Counted from the stretch's first letter, positions 33,951 to 46,869 are shown. The stretch: DNA of 64,000 nucleotides from Cranoglanis bouderius (GCA_023630585.1 CM042566.1:1591254-1655253); one strand, 5' to 3'. The notes: generated by a model from the sequence alone, not told the origin. Translations and numbers: made by a program.

Positions 33951-34639
33951 TCATGAATTTTTTCCACCCACGCCAAATTCATAAGTTAGGACTACTGTAA
34001 CATTTGAACACTTTATTATGTCAGCAACGTATTTCTAATGTAAGTGACTAAAAAACAAAATAATATTCCTTGCACTGATTTACCAGTCTAGAAATGATCC
34101 ATGCCATGATGGTGCGATACGCCCCCCACGCCAAGCGGAGACATCTGGTTTATACTTAACGCATGATTTTGCGTGCCAATGAGGAAGCAGCGCCAACACG
34201 AGCGGCATTGTTCACGCACTCGCCTGCGTATCTTATGTACATCCAGAAGATTAAAAAGCGACATTCGCAATATGCATAGCAATATCTCGTGCACAGCGAC
34301 GTTAAACACGCTGACTAGCTCCGTCTCACTGTCGTCGTGATTGTTGTCATGAGCTGCATTTCAAATCGAAAACTCCGAACTTATATTTAGTATTTAACGA
34401 TCTAGAAAATCCAGAAGGCTGGTACTCAAAACAGAGCTTTCAGTAAGTTTGAAGGTGACATGAGGAGGTTCTTAAAGTTCAAACTGTAGTAGAAACCGAT
34501 TAGCGTTAGCACTCAATAACCACTCATTGTAGTACATTATGTGATTTGAGACACAATGCTGTTTAGCGGAGGCAGAAGGACGGCAACGTTTTGTTTTTAT
34601 TGCTGAACTAAGCTAGTGCAACGTGCCAGGATTGTGAAA

Positions 34640-35172
34640 AGACTAAAATAACACGAAACAGGTGCCAAAACTATTAGTCACTGGTTTGCTGACCATGGTG
34701 CTACTGTGCTTGATCGGCCAGCCGACTCACCTGACCTGAATTTTGTCAAGAGGAAGATGAGAGACACCAGACCCGACGATACAGACGAGCCGAAGGCAGC
34801 TATCAAAGCAACCTGGGCTTCCATAACACCTCAGCAGTGCCACAGGCTGATCGCCTCCATGCCACGCCCCATCGATGCAGTAATTTGTGCAAAAGGAGCC
34901 CCGCCCAAGTATTGAGTGCATAAATTAACATACTTTTCAGAAGGTCGACATTTCTGTATTATAAATTCTTTATTCTAATATTTTGAGATACTGGATTTTT
35001 GATTCCCATGAGCTGTGAGCCGTAATCATCAACATTAAAACAAAAAAAGGGGTGGAACATTTCGCTTTAAGTGTAATGAACCTAGAATATATGAAAGTTC
35101 CACTTTTTGAATTAAATTACGGGAAAAATGAACTTTTCCACGATATTCTAATTTTTTGAGATGCACCTGTAA
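34640..35172 (+). mobile_element. Tc1-like transposase C-terminal remnant with terminal repeat
   Basis: The plus strand encodes DRPADSPDLN, then directly VKRKMRDTRPDDTDEPKAAI and KATWASITPQQCHRLIASMP, ending APPKY with a stop at about 34913. In relatives the words between SPDLN and VKRKM include the catalytic Glu in an ENLWG-like motif; here that stretch is deleted. The non-coding tail ends in TTTTTTGAGATGCACCTGTA near 35172, a terminal-repeat style end. The 5' two thirds of the element are absent. Confidence 0.8.
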
Positions 35173-35174
35173 TA

Positions 35175-38100
35175 TTCTTTAAACTCTGAGCTTGGGAATA
35201 AGGCTGTGGCTGTTTCGAGTGTAACATACAGTGCCCAAAACAGGACACGATAAAACTACATACTTTAAAATGTTGATTTTATCTATAGTCTTAAGTACTG
35301 GTAACTTTCCTCTGTTTTTTTAAATACCATAAATTGTGCTTGACTGACTGACTGACTGACAGAGGAATATTGTTGTTGCCAATGGAAACCTTGTTTTTAT
35401 TAAAACAGTTTTAACGTAAGTCACGCAGACACCAACGTTTACATTCGCATCGACTTTTAAAAGACCTCGCACCCAAAACGGCCTGGACAACCATCCCATA
35501 GATAACTGTTAAATAACCTCTTTACTAAAAATATGAAGACTTTTATTATAGGAAAGGGTTGAAATCGAAGCAAAAAAACCCCTTAGTTTATTAGGTAAGG
35601 TAAGGAATGTCACAATTTATGGCACTAATTAATAGGGATTTAGAAAGACATTATGTTTTTACAGTAGTTATGAACAGGATATTGAAATGATCTTATGTGC
35701 ATCTCAAGGTGTAACACCTTACAATGATATATTTCACTGTAGTGATTTATATACATTTGACTGGCTGCAGTTTTTGTACAGTGACCCAACTACAAATTAT
35801 ACAGTTATAAAGGTATGAAGATAGGGTTCTGGGTTTTACAAGCGAAAAAGGCTTTTGATAACTGAAGGATGGCCAAGGACAGAAAAATCTGTGAAATCTG
35901 TCGATGTGTGAAAGTCTCGCATTTTTAACACTGGTTAGGATTACAGAAATGTTGAAGGTATGTAGCAAGTAAAAAGAAAAGGGCTCTACAGACTGAGATA
36001 ACGAGACACAGGAGTGTGTGATAATTAACGACCAGGGACAAGGACAGGTGAGTCAGCGTGGACCAATTAGGAGCTCCGAAACATCCTGAACAACGAAAAC
36101 ACTCAAAAACAAACAAAAAAAATGTGTTACCCTGCAAACTGCTGTTAGAACCCAGCTGAAAAGTTTACTCTTTAACCGCTGCGAAAGTTTGTACACCCTT
36201 ACAGCAGAACGAAAACTGATACACAGGTGCCGGTGCCAAATCCTGCTGGAAGGGGATGAGGAGACAATTTATTGTTCAAAGTACAATTTAATTTACATTA
36301 AAATTTAGTTTTAAATTCGACTAGCTATAATAACAAACAAAAAACTCCAACAGACGGAACAAAAAACAAAACATCAGTCGAAAAACTATGCATTTCTGTT
36401 TCATTTTCAGTTACCTGAACTCGTTCACCTCTATGAAATATTTGGAACATTCCACATGTTCAACAGGAAGTTGCATCATCTGGATTTGCTGAAGACCACG
36501 AGAAAGCTAATGTTCTCTCGTTCTTTTTTTCCTTTATTTTCTATACATCTGATATTTTGATATTGACTGATGAGATCCCTTTGAAAGTACAGCCCTGTTA
36601 TCCAAATCACAGAAGAAATTATTAATTATAAAACAATGATTTACAAATACACAAATCAGTGGAATGTCCTTGATCTCGTCATAACATTAGCACGGATGCT
36701 AGTTAACCACATGTTGTGTATTTGAGAATTCTACTGTCAAAATCTCAACCCTGTTACTAAATTAAAATCCCAGGTCAAAAAACCTCGTGAAAATTGTATT
36801 TGCTCCCGGGATGGATAAATGATATGAATGAATATCTTTTTCTTTCAGTAGCCTCACTGACACATCTGCGCTTCTCCTTTGCTTCTTAAAATTCCACATG
36901 CGCTCGACTTTGTGCTGTTCCTCGTCAGCCCACGCCGTCTGGGGGACTTTTGTCATTTACCTCTCTCTCTCTCTCTCTCTCTCTCTGTGTCTGTCTCTCT
37001 CTCTCTCTGTGTCTGTCTCTCAGGGACCGTCTCCTGTTCCTCCTCCAGCTGTCCTCTCTGAATATTTAACATTCTGTTCCTTCTACTCTCTCTGCACGCA
37101 TAGCCAATGACACGACTCGGCTGCGGTAGGACAGGGAGGGAGAAGGAGTAAATGCTTATCCCGCGAGGTGACGGGTTTACTTAATGATTCATTAGTCTTC
37201 ATTGTGTAGAGTTAAGGTCGTGGACATCAGGGACAGAAGGTGCCTGCTGATGTACGAGTGCAGGCATTAGAGACCACGCTGCTCTCAGGGGGAAGAAAAC
37301 TCCTGCTGAGATTTCTACTTTAAGCAACCAGGTCACATATAAAACCTCAACTTCTGTTTGCGTAGAAACCATTCTCTCTTTTTCTAAGTGAGCCAGTACT
37401 GAACATTTATTTCGGCATCAAGCTCGGTTCATTTTCTCAAACAAACACAGAAAATCGCGATTAGCCAGGATTAAACGCTGCCTCTTCAATAAATAAATGG
37501 CTATAATGAGTCATATTAATGATCTCCACATGGTTAACTTGTTCTCATGAGAAAGTCTTTATTTAATAAGAACTAAATAATGAATTATCTTCATTACTGA
37601 ACCTGTATTTGTTTTTTATTTCAGTTCCAGGCTTCCCTAGCAGCTTAAAGTGTTAAGACTTATACATTTCTCTCTTCTGCCATCATGTGAGTTACAAATG
37701 AAGTTTCTCTTCATTGTGAGGGCAATAACAGACAGTCTAAAGTGATTTTACAGTTCATAGCTACAGGTTTCACTTGTTTGTTTTTAAAGTTTTAAGACAT
37801 AATTTGATTTGCCACTTCAGATGACTCAGGTCTGAATCACGGAATCAAAGCCTCGTTACTTTCTGTAACCAAGTTTAACATTCGTTTTAGTTGTGTTAGT
37901 TGTGCGACTGAATCAACTGAAGGTCTCAGGAAAATGGGGGTAGCAAGCAGAACAAGGAAGAAAATCAGTCCCCGTCTGTTCCCAACACTGTTCCTACCCT
38001 GTCCCTGGGTTCCCCCTGCATGGCCCAATGGCATTCCAACCCCAACAAACCTCCCAAGCACCCCACCCCTCCCCCTACAGTGTTACCGTGTCATCCCTGC

Positions 38101-38455
38101 ATTCAACAATGTCCCCACATCATGTCTGCATACGCCAACCCCGTCTATGTGTGCCCCAACACTGCCCATGTGTCAGGATAATATTCATGTTCATCTGGCA
38201 TCAGAGGTGAAAAAATGAAGACCTGAATTCAAATATCCTCTTTTTACCTTTAGCTCCATCAACTTGGCCTCGTTTTTTTAAAAATTTATTTTAATTTTAC
38301 ACCACGGTTCATAAACACATGATGTTTTTCATGATCTTCCAAGGTGACACATAACTGACATTGTACTATATTGACATTAGCACTCAGCATCAATAGCATC
38401 TTTATAAATATCCTTCCATTTGATTAAAACTGAATTTGACCAAACATAAAAAAGA
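35175..38455. other. Intergenic DNA without a recognised gene
   Basis: Mixed AT-rich sequence. A repeat-free island lies at about 37060-37330, and (CT)n blocks at 36961-37021. Short open frames (up to about 95 residues, for example at 37934-38218) show no protein-like similarity known to me. Confidence 0.45.
36961..37022. repeat. (CT)n with GTCT interruptions
   Basis: Two CT blocks separated by GTGTCTGTC words. Confidence 0.9.
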
Positions 38456-38457
38456 AG

Positions 38458-38685
38458 AAGAAGCCTTTATTTGTCACATATACATTACATCCGAGTGAAA
38501 TTCTTTTTTCACATATCCCAGCTTGTTAGGAAGTGGAGGTCAGATATGACACAGCACCCCGGGAGATGACAGGGTTATAGGCCTTGCATAAAGTCTCAAC
38601 AGAAGCAGCACTGGGGCTTGAACCCCCAACCTTCTAATCAATAACACAGTGCATTAACCACTGAACTACCACTGCAGTTGTAGAC
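38458..38685 (-). mobile_element. tRNA-derived SINE, minus orientation
   Basis: On the minus strand the head reads GTGGTAGTTCAGTGGTTAAT, followed by a B-box-like GGGGGTTCAAGCCCC, both typical of RNA polymerase III promoters in tRNA-derived SINEs. The tail, at 38458-38570, matches the fragment at 446-597. A poly-A tract at 38756-38778 lies on the far side and is probably independent. Confidence 0.75.
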
Positions 38686-39399
38686 TAGAGCTGAAACTTT
38701 CTGTGGTTTGTGATGCATGGAAATAAACACATTCATTCTTGTTACTAAGCTGATAAAAAAAAAAAAAAAAAAAAAAAATTCTCTTCACGTAAAAAGTGTC
38801 ACCTCTGCAGGGGGGCCTCACACATAGTAGTGTTGTTTTTGAAAGGCTTTTTGCACATCAGAAAATCACCACTTTTTATATTTGCAACTAACAATTAGCA
38901 GCAATTTGCCCTTTGTTTTCCTCCAGGCTTCTGTCATACATGAGTGATGGGCCGCATTGCATTCGTGTCTGATGAACGAGACTTTTGGCCCAGGTGACGT
39001 CTGTGTTCGATTGCATCCCTAAGCTGCTTTTGTGGAATGGATAGTTTTCATTTACGCTGGTGCTTGGCTGGAACTGGGCACTTGTGTTGATGTATGTGCT
39101 GAAGTGGAAAATGTGCTATGCCCATTGCATAGCCCCATATCAGTCAGCGGTTGTCGACTGCACATCAGGAAATATACAACAAAGGCATTACTTTAGCACC
39201 ACAAAGCATCGGTAATTCAAATCTCCTGATGATGCCATTTACTTGAAATGGATACACACCAATATAAGCCTAATGTGCATCCAAAGATAGGAGATGTAAG
39301 AGGTTCCTTTGGCTATATAGGTGCAAACGCAGCAGTGTTCCTTACAGCACAGGTGAAAAATAATGATGGCTGTTGAACAGTTTATCGGATACTGATATC

Positions 39400-41040
39400 T
39401 GCACCAAATGACCTTGTTTCAGGACACTTGAGGAAAGTGAAAGGCTTGTTGGCAATGCAGCACTGTCCGAGAGGGTTCACTGCCAGGTTCTGTGCTACTG
39501 AGTGTTTGAGGACATTAAAACCAAGAGCCCATTTTTTTAAGGTCAGTGAGACAGGGTGTCTATGTTTAAGGATACTAATACAAAGTGACCCTTTTTCAGG
39601 AAACTACAACTGAATTTATGAACACATTGCTCAGGCATGCTGGCTAAGTGGGAAGGACATATCACCCTGCAGTTCTTGCCTGGTTTCCCACTGATGCGAA
39701 GCAGAGTTGAGCCTGGGTGGTACCTGGATGGGAGCGCTCCTGGGGAAAACTAGGTTGCTGCTGGAAGTGGAATTACGAAGGCCAGCAGGTGTTACTCGTC
39801 CTGTGGGTCTTAATGCCCCAGTATAGTGAGGGAGACACTATACTGTAAAAAGAGCTCTGTCATTCGGATGAGATGTTGTTTGAAAACATTAAGGGCAAGT
39901 GACCTTATTTAAGGATAACCAAAACCAAGTAAACTTGTTTGAGAAAACTAAGAACAAATTTACCTTGTTAAAAAACACTAGGGCTGATTTTTGAGGACAG
40001 TAAAAGGTTCCTTAGGAAACCAGTAGTGTTCCTCAGTATGAACAAAAGTGATGGCTTTTGCCCATGTTCTGGGCTACTGGATGACCTTGTTTGATGACAC
40101 TAAGACTAAGTGACCTGGTTTGAGGTTATCTTGTTTGAAGGCACAAGAGTTCAATTACCTTTTGGGGGAGACTAAGGCTGATTGACCTTGGTTGATAAAA
40201 CTAACACAGTATGACCATATTTAAAGACAGTAAGACTAAGACTAAGTTAACTAGTTTTAGGGTGCTATGGTTTTATACCTTGTTTGAGAAGTCTAGGACC
40301 AACTTATCTTGCTTGAGGACAGTTAGTGTGAGTAATCTTGTTTGAGGAGAGTATGGTCTAGTGACCTTGTTTGAGGACACTTTGTCTGAGTGACCTCAGT
40401 TGCGGAGAATAAGGTTGAATAACCATGTCTTAGGACACAAAAGTGGAGTGACCTTGTTTGAGTACACTTAACCTGAGCGAACTGGTTTGAGGAGAATAAG
40501 AGTTACCTTAATAAGAGAGTTATGGAGTCTTACTTACTTATTTGAGGAGACTATGGTGGACTGACCTTGTTTGAGGAGATTAAGATGAGCAATCTTGTTT
40601 GAGGAGACTAAGGTGGAGTGACCTTGTTTGAAGACACAAAGGTGGAGTGACCTCCTTTGAGAAGACTAAGATAGAGTTACCCTGTTTGAGGACACTAAGC
40701 TTGATTGACCTTGCTTGAGAAGACTAAACTGAAGTGACCTTATTTGAGGAGACTAAGGCCACATTATCTCACTTGACGATAATTAGTTTGATTAATCTTG
40801 CTTAAAGAGACTAATGTCTAGTGACCTTGTTTGAGGAGAATAAGGTGTATTGATCTTGTATGAAGATACTAAGGTGGAGTGACCTCATTTGTGGTGACTA
40901 AGGTGGAGTGACCTTGTCTGAGCACATTAAGATGACGTGACTTTGTTTGAGGACACAAAGGTGGAGTGACCTTGTCTGAGGACATTTAGTCTGGGGGACC
41001 TTGGTTGAGGACACAAAGACTGAGTAAATTGGCTAAAAGT
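39400..41040. repeat. Degenerate 29-bp minisatellite, interrupted by a SINE
   Basis: Units of about 29 bases resembling GACCTTGTTTGAGGACACTA followed by AGGTGGAGT-like sequence recur from about 39400 to 39620 and again from about 39885 to 41040. Copies differ at many positions and some have insertions, so the array is old. The gap between the two parts is occupied by a 5S-derived SINE. Confidence 0.85.
39640..39880 (+). mobile_element. 5S rRNA-derived SINE
   Basis: The head retains the look of a 5S gene internal promoter: GAAGCAGAGTTGAGCCTGGG, then TGGTACCTGGATGGGAG, corresponding to the A box, intermediate element and C box regions. The body continues with ATAGTGAGGGAGACACTATA and GTCATTCGGATGAGATGTT, words common in SINE3-type teleost elements. 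It is a diverged copy inside the 29-bp array. Confidence 0.8.
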
Positions 41041-41159
41041 ATGTTGACACTTGACCATCACACACATATGTAGTTCTTCCTCAAACTGTTGCCAGAAAGT
41101 TGGAAGGACACAATTGTATAGAATGTCTCATAGCATTACAATTACAATTTCCCTCCACT

Positions 41160-41480
41160 GGAACTAAGAGGCCCAAACCTGTTCCAGCATGAAAATGCCC
41201 CTGTGCACAAAGCGAGCTCCATGCAGACATGGTGTGTTAAGGTTGGAGTGGAAGAACTCGAGTGTCCTGACCTCAACCCCACTGAACACCTTTGGGATGA
41301 ACTGGAACACCAACTGCACCCCAGGCCTCCTCACCCAACATCAGTGCATGACCTCACTAATGTTCTTGTAGCTGAATGATCACAAATTCCCACAGCCACG
41401 CTCCAAAATCTAGTGGAAAGGCTTCACAGAAGAGTGGAGCTTATAATAACAGAAATTGGGGCACTAAATCGGGAATCTAT
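41160..41480 (+). mobile_element. Tc1-like transposase C-terminal remnant
   Basis: On the plus strand a frame from about 41180 reads FQHENAPVHKASSMQTW, then VGVEELECPDLNPTEHLWDE, and stops at VLVAE. Relatives have an Asp at the second position of the HDNAP word; here it is Glu. The catalytic Glu of TEHLW is present, but a short in-frame deletion removed residues before PDLNP. No terminal repeat was clearly seen. Confidence 0.75.
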
Positions 41481-42029
41481 CTATGGCAGATTGACCTGGT
41501 TTATGGATTTATTACTACTTTCTAAAAAAGTAATTTCAATAGGTCTTTTTAGTTATTTTTAGTTATTTAGCATCATAGAGAGTATAACCCAATATTTTCT
41601 TTAAAATAAAATGGAATGTAAAGGTAACAGAGCTGGTTGAGTGATAGGTCTGAATAAGAGTGGACCAAGAACTGATCCCTAGGGAACTCCAGTACCAAGG
41701 TTGTGAGGTGATGAAACTGACGTTCTTCACGCTGATACTGTAGATAAAAAGCAACAAAACAAAAAACAAAACAGTTCCTGACACCTGAGGCTGCAAGAAT
41801 AACAATGAAGAACTGGTGATTCCCAACATCAAAGGCTGCATAAAATATAAATTAAGGAAAACTCAACTGCATGAGTTTTGTCCTAGCATGCTGCCTGATG
41901 AGATGTTTGATAGATAGCTCATGAAATTGACCATAGTTGAAAATTTTTTTTGACTTGGGCAAATTTCAACATGATGTTTTTATAAGAATCATATCTCTAC
42001 TTATCCAAACATCTAGTCATCTTATCCTC

Positions 42030-42272
42030 AGCCATCATTGTCGAGCTACGTGTTCTCCCTGTGCTTCGGGGTACTACGGTTTCCTCCCCCAGTCCAAAGA
42101 CTTGCGTTGTAGGCTTGTAGGCTTGACTGTCTATAGTGTGTGAATGCATGTGTGATTGTGCCCTTGTCCAGGGCGTCCCCCGCCTTGTGCCCCCAAGTGC
42201 CCTGGGACAGGCTCCAGGCCCCACCCTCGATCCTGTGTAATATAAGCAGTACGGAAAATGGATGGAGGGATG
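42030..42272 (+). mobile_element. SINE/LINE tail fragment, same family as 49757
   Basis: Shares TTCTCCCTGTGCTTCGGGG, CCCCAGTCCAAAGACTTG, CCTTGTCCAGGGCGTCCCC and AAAATGGATGGAGGGA-type sequence with the more complete copy at 49757-50108. The tRNA-like head is missing. Confidence 0.75.
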
Positions 42273-42289
42273 TGCATTTGACATCACAC

Positions 42290-43900
42290 GTGACATCCTG
42301 AGCTGAATACAGAGTTGGTGACTTAAGTCCAAAAGTTACGTCCATATTTACATGGGGGAAAGTTATGCATATTCAGAGTCAGGTTATGCACCTGCTTAAG
42401 TTTATTTCTTGGCTCTTCATGTCTCTGAGGTTTTACAGGGTTTTACATAGTGGGGGATCAGGGATAAAAAATGCTGACTGAAGAATTATTTAGTGCTTTT
42501 TTCTTTGCTGTCAAATGTAATATGATGTAATATGAAAGCAAGAAACAATTTAAAAATTTAAAAAAAAAAACAACAACACTAATATGATTATATACTGTAT
42601 ATGAATGAGAAGATTGAGCATTGAGATCAATGCAGTAGGAGTGTAGTATACTGCCCATATACTGCATCCTGTCATTTTGCATTTTATTATTATTTTATTT
42701 TATTATCTTCTATTCTATTCACTAGATAATAAATCGAGGTCATGAAATCGTAATGTGTGCGCATGAGCTGTCGGCGATTTTATCACATATTTAATTAACT
42801 ATTAATTAACAAGTTGTTGACAATAACGCCACTGTTTGTGTTAATTCGATCCGCTCTCTTGTAAAGAAAACATGACCGTGGTTTGAAAGATAATCTGACT
42901 GAGCAGTTGTCTGCTTCGCTTACGGAGAAACCTTCAGTTCATTCGTAATCACCATCAAAATATAATAATGACCATAAAAAAGAAAACGGTTCTCAAGATA
43001 AAACATGTCTCTGATTACGATAGATCTCCTCTGAGGTCCTTACTGCAGAACAAAATCATTTTAGATGACTTTAAAGGGACAATATTAATCATAATAGTCA
43101 TACAATATTGGCCTTGAACGGCGCTGGATATTGGCGCTGGCCAATATCATGCAAAAAAAAAAAAAATGCACTTACGTTCATGACCAGAACTGAGCATAAA
43201 TGAGACACGCCTCTATTTTAGACAAACTCCGCCCCACGTATTGCATAACTTCTAAATAGTGTTTAAGTCTCTAGATAATCTCTAGAGTCTCTAGGTCTGA
43301 ATAATGATGTGTGCAATTGTGGTATTACATTCTTTCTCATTACATGGACACGTAACTCAACTCTGATTACAGCCCAATGTGAAAATCACATGAAAAATAA
43401 TAACACGTGTGAAATATTACATGGGAAGTATCTAAAGACCACATGTGTATACGTTCACGGAACCATTACTCCTCCTCTAACTGTGTTTCATGTTTCGGAT
43501 TGAGGCCCACATTTTTATTGCTCGCTGCTGAGTTGGAAAAATCACATCCATCATTGTCCAGTAGCGAGATTAATAGTTCACGATGAAGCGAAAGTCAGTG
43601 ATCCATGTAGAAGGAATGTGATTTAAATTATTCCCACCATTGCAGCTGTGGGCGAGGCTGCTGCTATTTATCGATCATTTACACGTCGGCGTTAACTCTA
43701 AGTGTTTCTGTAACTGCTACAAAACCCAGCAGCGGCCATGAAGCAGAAATCTTCTTCTGTACGCGATGTAGAAAAGAAGTGTTTTATAATAATGTCCGCT
43801 CTGCATTCTGGAGATGCAGGTTCATGACCTCGTTCTCTAATATAGATTGCTTGAATCTGCAATAAGCTCCAGGCTGCAGGTTGAACCAATAGCGCTGTCC
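42290..43900. other. Intergenic DNA without a recognised gene
   Basis: AT-rich, no coding evidence. A short inverted pair of ATATTGGC/GCCAATAT words occurs at 43105-43150. Confidence 0.45.
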
Positions 43901-43901
43901 T

Positions 43902-43902
<1 letters not shown>

Positions 43903-43939
<37 letters not shown>

Positions 43940-43940
43940 C
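43903..43940. repeat. (CT)n microsatellite
   Basis: About 17 CT units with a CG interruption. Confidence 0.9.
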
Positions 43941-44269
43941 AGCACCAGCTTCTTCTCTCTGCGATTAGTTATCCTTGGCTCCTGAGCCACAGTGGGAGTC
44001 GGCTGACAGCATCCATTCATCCTAACAGCAGAAAACAAGAAGTGTGCACTTTTTGCCACGTGCACGACTGTACACAGAGCTCCCCGCTGGTGGCTGGATG
44101 GGTTTTTCACGAGCACGGGAAAAAGTCAGGGATGGATTTAGCATACGTGTCTGCATTGTGGTGATTTTTAAAAGCCGTTTTTTGAGTTTTCTTTCACAGC
44201 TACACAAACATCAGCACTCGATACGTGTGAATTTTTAGACACTTCAGATATTATGCTTCTTTGCTACTT

Positions 44270-45050
44270 TTTCCCCTCACATGTGATTGTTCGAATGATT
44301 CGTTTCCACATGATTCATATGAGTTTCTTAAATGATTCTGGTTCCTTTTTGTTTCATACAGTGAATGGATTTTTCCCTTAATAATAATAATTTTTGTCAC
44401 TATTTATTTTTATATATAATACATGTTTTAAATTTTACCCCACGTGTAATTTTTCACGACTGATTAATTTTCTACATATGGTTTTTCCACATGATTAATT
44501 TACTTTCATGTTATGTTACTTTTTCATGATCATTAATTTATTTTAACAAGGTTATTTTTTCACATGATTCATTAAAGTTCGCATGTGATTTTCTTAATGA
44601 TTCTATACATTAAATTTCGCATGATTAATTAATTTGCATATTTTTCCCCTTTTTAAAATTTTTTAAAATTTTTTTTTTACGTGATTCACTTTCCACATGA
44701 TTCACTTAGTTCCACAAGTTAACTTTTCACAGGGATTCCTTTTCAAAGATTATGCATTTATTCATTTTTTCCCCGCGTGATTTCTTCACAATTCATTTCT
44801 TTTCATGTTGATTTTACACTTTAGATTAGTTTTTGTCGTACACGGCCTTCTCAAATGATCCCTGATTCTTTTCTCACGTGTAGCGCGTGATTTCTTTTCC
44901 ACACACGTGATATTTCACATGATTCGTGCATTATCACATGTAGCGTATGTGCTTTCATTTTTCAAGCTCTCCCACACGTTTACTGAAATGCACCTTCACG
45001 TGTTTTTCACATGATCATGTACGGTGTTACTCACGTGTGAAAGGGCGGAG
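44270..45050. repeat. Cluster of CACATG/CACGTG motifs (degenerate repeat or regulatory)
   Basis: About a dozen exact CACATG or CACGTG hexamers, and as many near-matches, often extended to CACATGATTCATT, occur in 780 bases of T-rich DNA. Examples lie near 44279, 44310, 44450, 44498, 44706, 44886, 44917, 44928, 45007 and 45043. Spacing is irregular. Confidence 0.5.
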
Positions 45051-45464
45051 AGTTTTCTGTAATGGAACAAATATTGTATTTGTATTTGAAGTCTTAACTT
45101 TAAACGCTCACCCTTTTTGTTCGTGCAGCATTTTTCATCCTGTAGTTTCATCCTGGAGAGCTCTTACACTTTTTGCTAGCTCAAGCTTTTTTTTCCCCTC
45201 ATCTGATGTCCTTTTCTTGCACAGCGTTCTCTTGTCCCTTTGGGACGTGTCCAGTTTTCAGACGTCACCTTTCGTTGTTTTGAGTGACCACACAGCAAAT
45301 TTTGACGTTCTTACATCGTGAGATGGACCCGGAAGACACAGAGGTCAGAAGTAAGTGCTTTAGAGTCCAAACTTGCAGCGTAAGAGCTCTGAAGACCAGC
45401 AGAAATGCTCAGATGGAATATTATTCCCCCTCTTTTCTCACCCCTTTGCACACAGTTCATACTT

Positions 45465-45722
45465 CATTATCACACCAGAGTGTTGTTGAATTCTGGATTC
45501 TGATTGGTCAAAGGATGTTGATTAATTTTCTATAACACTACAATTCACAGGTTTATATTAATGCACTTGTTCTAATACGTGATCGTTTCTATGGTAACAA
45601 CTCATTCACAAAATTAAAAAAAAAATCGTTGATATGATGGTGTTTTCAGTAAGGAGATGTTTGTGTAACATTTATGGAAGGAGTCTCCAGTGTCAGCGAT
45701 TTTTATAACAGTCAGAGGTAAA
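45465..45722 (-). mobile_element. Family A fragment fused to a Tc1 remnant
   Basis: Begins with the right end in reverse (TTGAATTCTGGATTCTGATT) and continues through TTCTAATACGTGATCGTTTC, ATGGAAGGAGTCTCCAGTGT and GTCAGAGGTAAAGC. At about 45722 it passes directly into Tc1 sequence. Confidence 0.75.
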
Positions 45723-46594
45723 GCAGATCCGTTCTTTCTCCACACTTTGTCCTCTCCATCACTTTGGTAGAGGTTCATCTTGGTTCCAGAACATTTGTGG
45801 CTCATCTCTGTATTTCATCTTGTGACTTTCTGATTCTTACCGCTGATGACTGGTTGACTGGATGACTGTATCTTGTGGTACAGCCTCTATATTTCTGCTC
45901 TCCAAGTCTTCTTCGAACGGTGGATTGTGATACCTTCACTCCTGCCCTGTGGAGGTTGTTGGTGATGTCACTGACAGTTGTTTTTGGGTTTTTCTTCACA
46001 GCTCTCACAATGTTTCTGCCATCAGCTGTTGTTGTTTCCTTGGACAGACCCATTCGGTGTCTGTTACTCAGTACACCAGTGGTTTCTTTCTTTTTCAGGA
46101 CATTCCAAATTGTTGTATTGGCTATGCCTGATGTTTGTGCAAAGCCTCTGATTGATTTTACCTCTTTTCTCAGCTTCAAAATGTCTTGCTTTTCTCCCAT
46201 AGACAGCTCTCTGATCTTTATGTTGGTTTATCCTTTTAAACAACAAATGCAGCCTTCACAGGTGAAACTGGAGGCTAAAACCAAGAGCAGATGTTCAGAG
46301 CTATTTATTGTTTAAACAATCAATCTAACAAGACACACCTGGGTGACAAGATACACCTGTCAGTCGCATGTTCCAATATTTTTTGCTTCCCTACAAATTG
46401 GGTGGACTGATACAAAATGTGCTATGTTCTATGTCGTTTAACACGTCTACATATAAGTACAAGGAAATGAAGATTGTAATTCTAAACTCTCTTCTCATAT
46501 TCATCTTTTGATCTCAAACCCAAATGTCTTCAGTCTACAGCAAAAAAACAAATGAACTGGCCTTGCCGTTCCAATAGTTTCGGAGGGGACTGTA
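45722..46594 (-). mobile_element. Tc1-like element, truncated, catalytic segment deleted
   Basis: The outer end at about 46575-46594 (GGAGGGGACTGTA on the plus strand) looks like a terminal repeat. Minus-strand transposase starts near 46200 with MGEKQDILKLRKEVKSIRGF and carries the bipartite helix-turn-helix DNA-binding region, including SQSTVRRRLGEQKYRG. At about 45803 the frame shifts; the next frame has WNQ-type context replaced by CSGTKMNLYQSDGEDKVW, so the WTDE-type word with the first catalytic Asp is missing. The C-terminal half is absent. Confidence 0.85.
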
Positions 46595-46869
46595 TTTAAC
46601 AGACTAACATACCACCTGCATCTTAGTTCTTGTTTCATTTTCTCTTTGTAAATAAGAAACAAATTAATCAGTTCTTCCTCTACTTCATGTTCATCATTTG
46701 TTTACGTACATCCACCAACCTTTTCGCAATAGTTTACACTTCCGACACTTCAGCAGCAGGTAATCATCTGCCCTCTCCAGTCATGGAAAGTGTCATGAAA
46801 TTTTAACAGCGCCCCCTGCAGGACTGGAGCACTTGCAAGGTGATGGTCAATATGAAACCAAAACATGTA

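Noticed and set aside
39640..39760. A functional 5S rRNA gene
   Set aside because: The 5S-like part is diverged and incomplete and is followed by SINE body sequence.
42540..42700. Open frame on the minus strand at 42458-42682
   Set aside because: AT-rich sequence with a Phe/Lys-rich translation and no supporting features.
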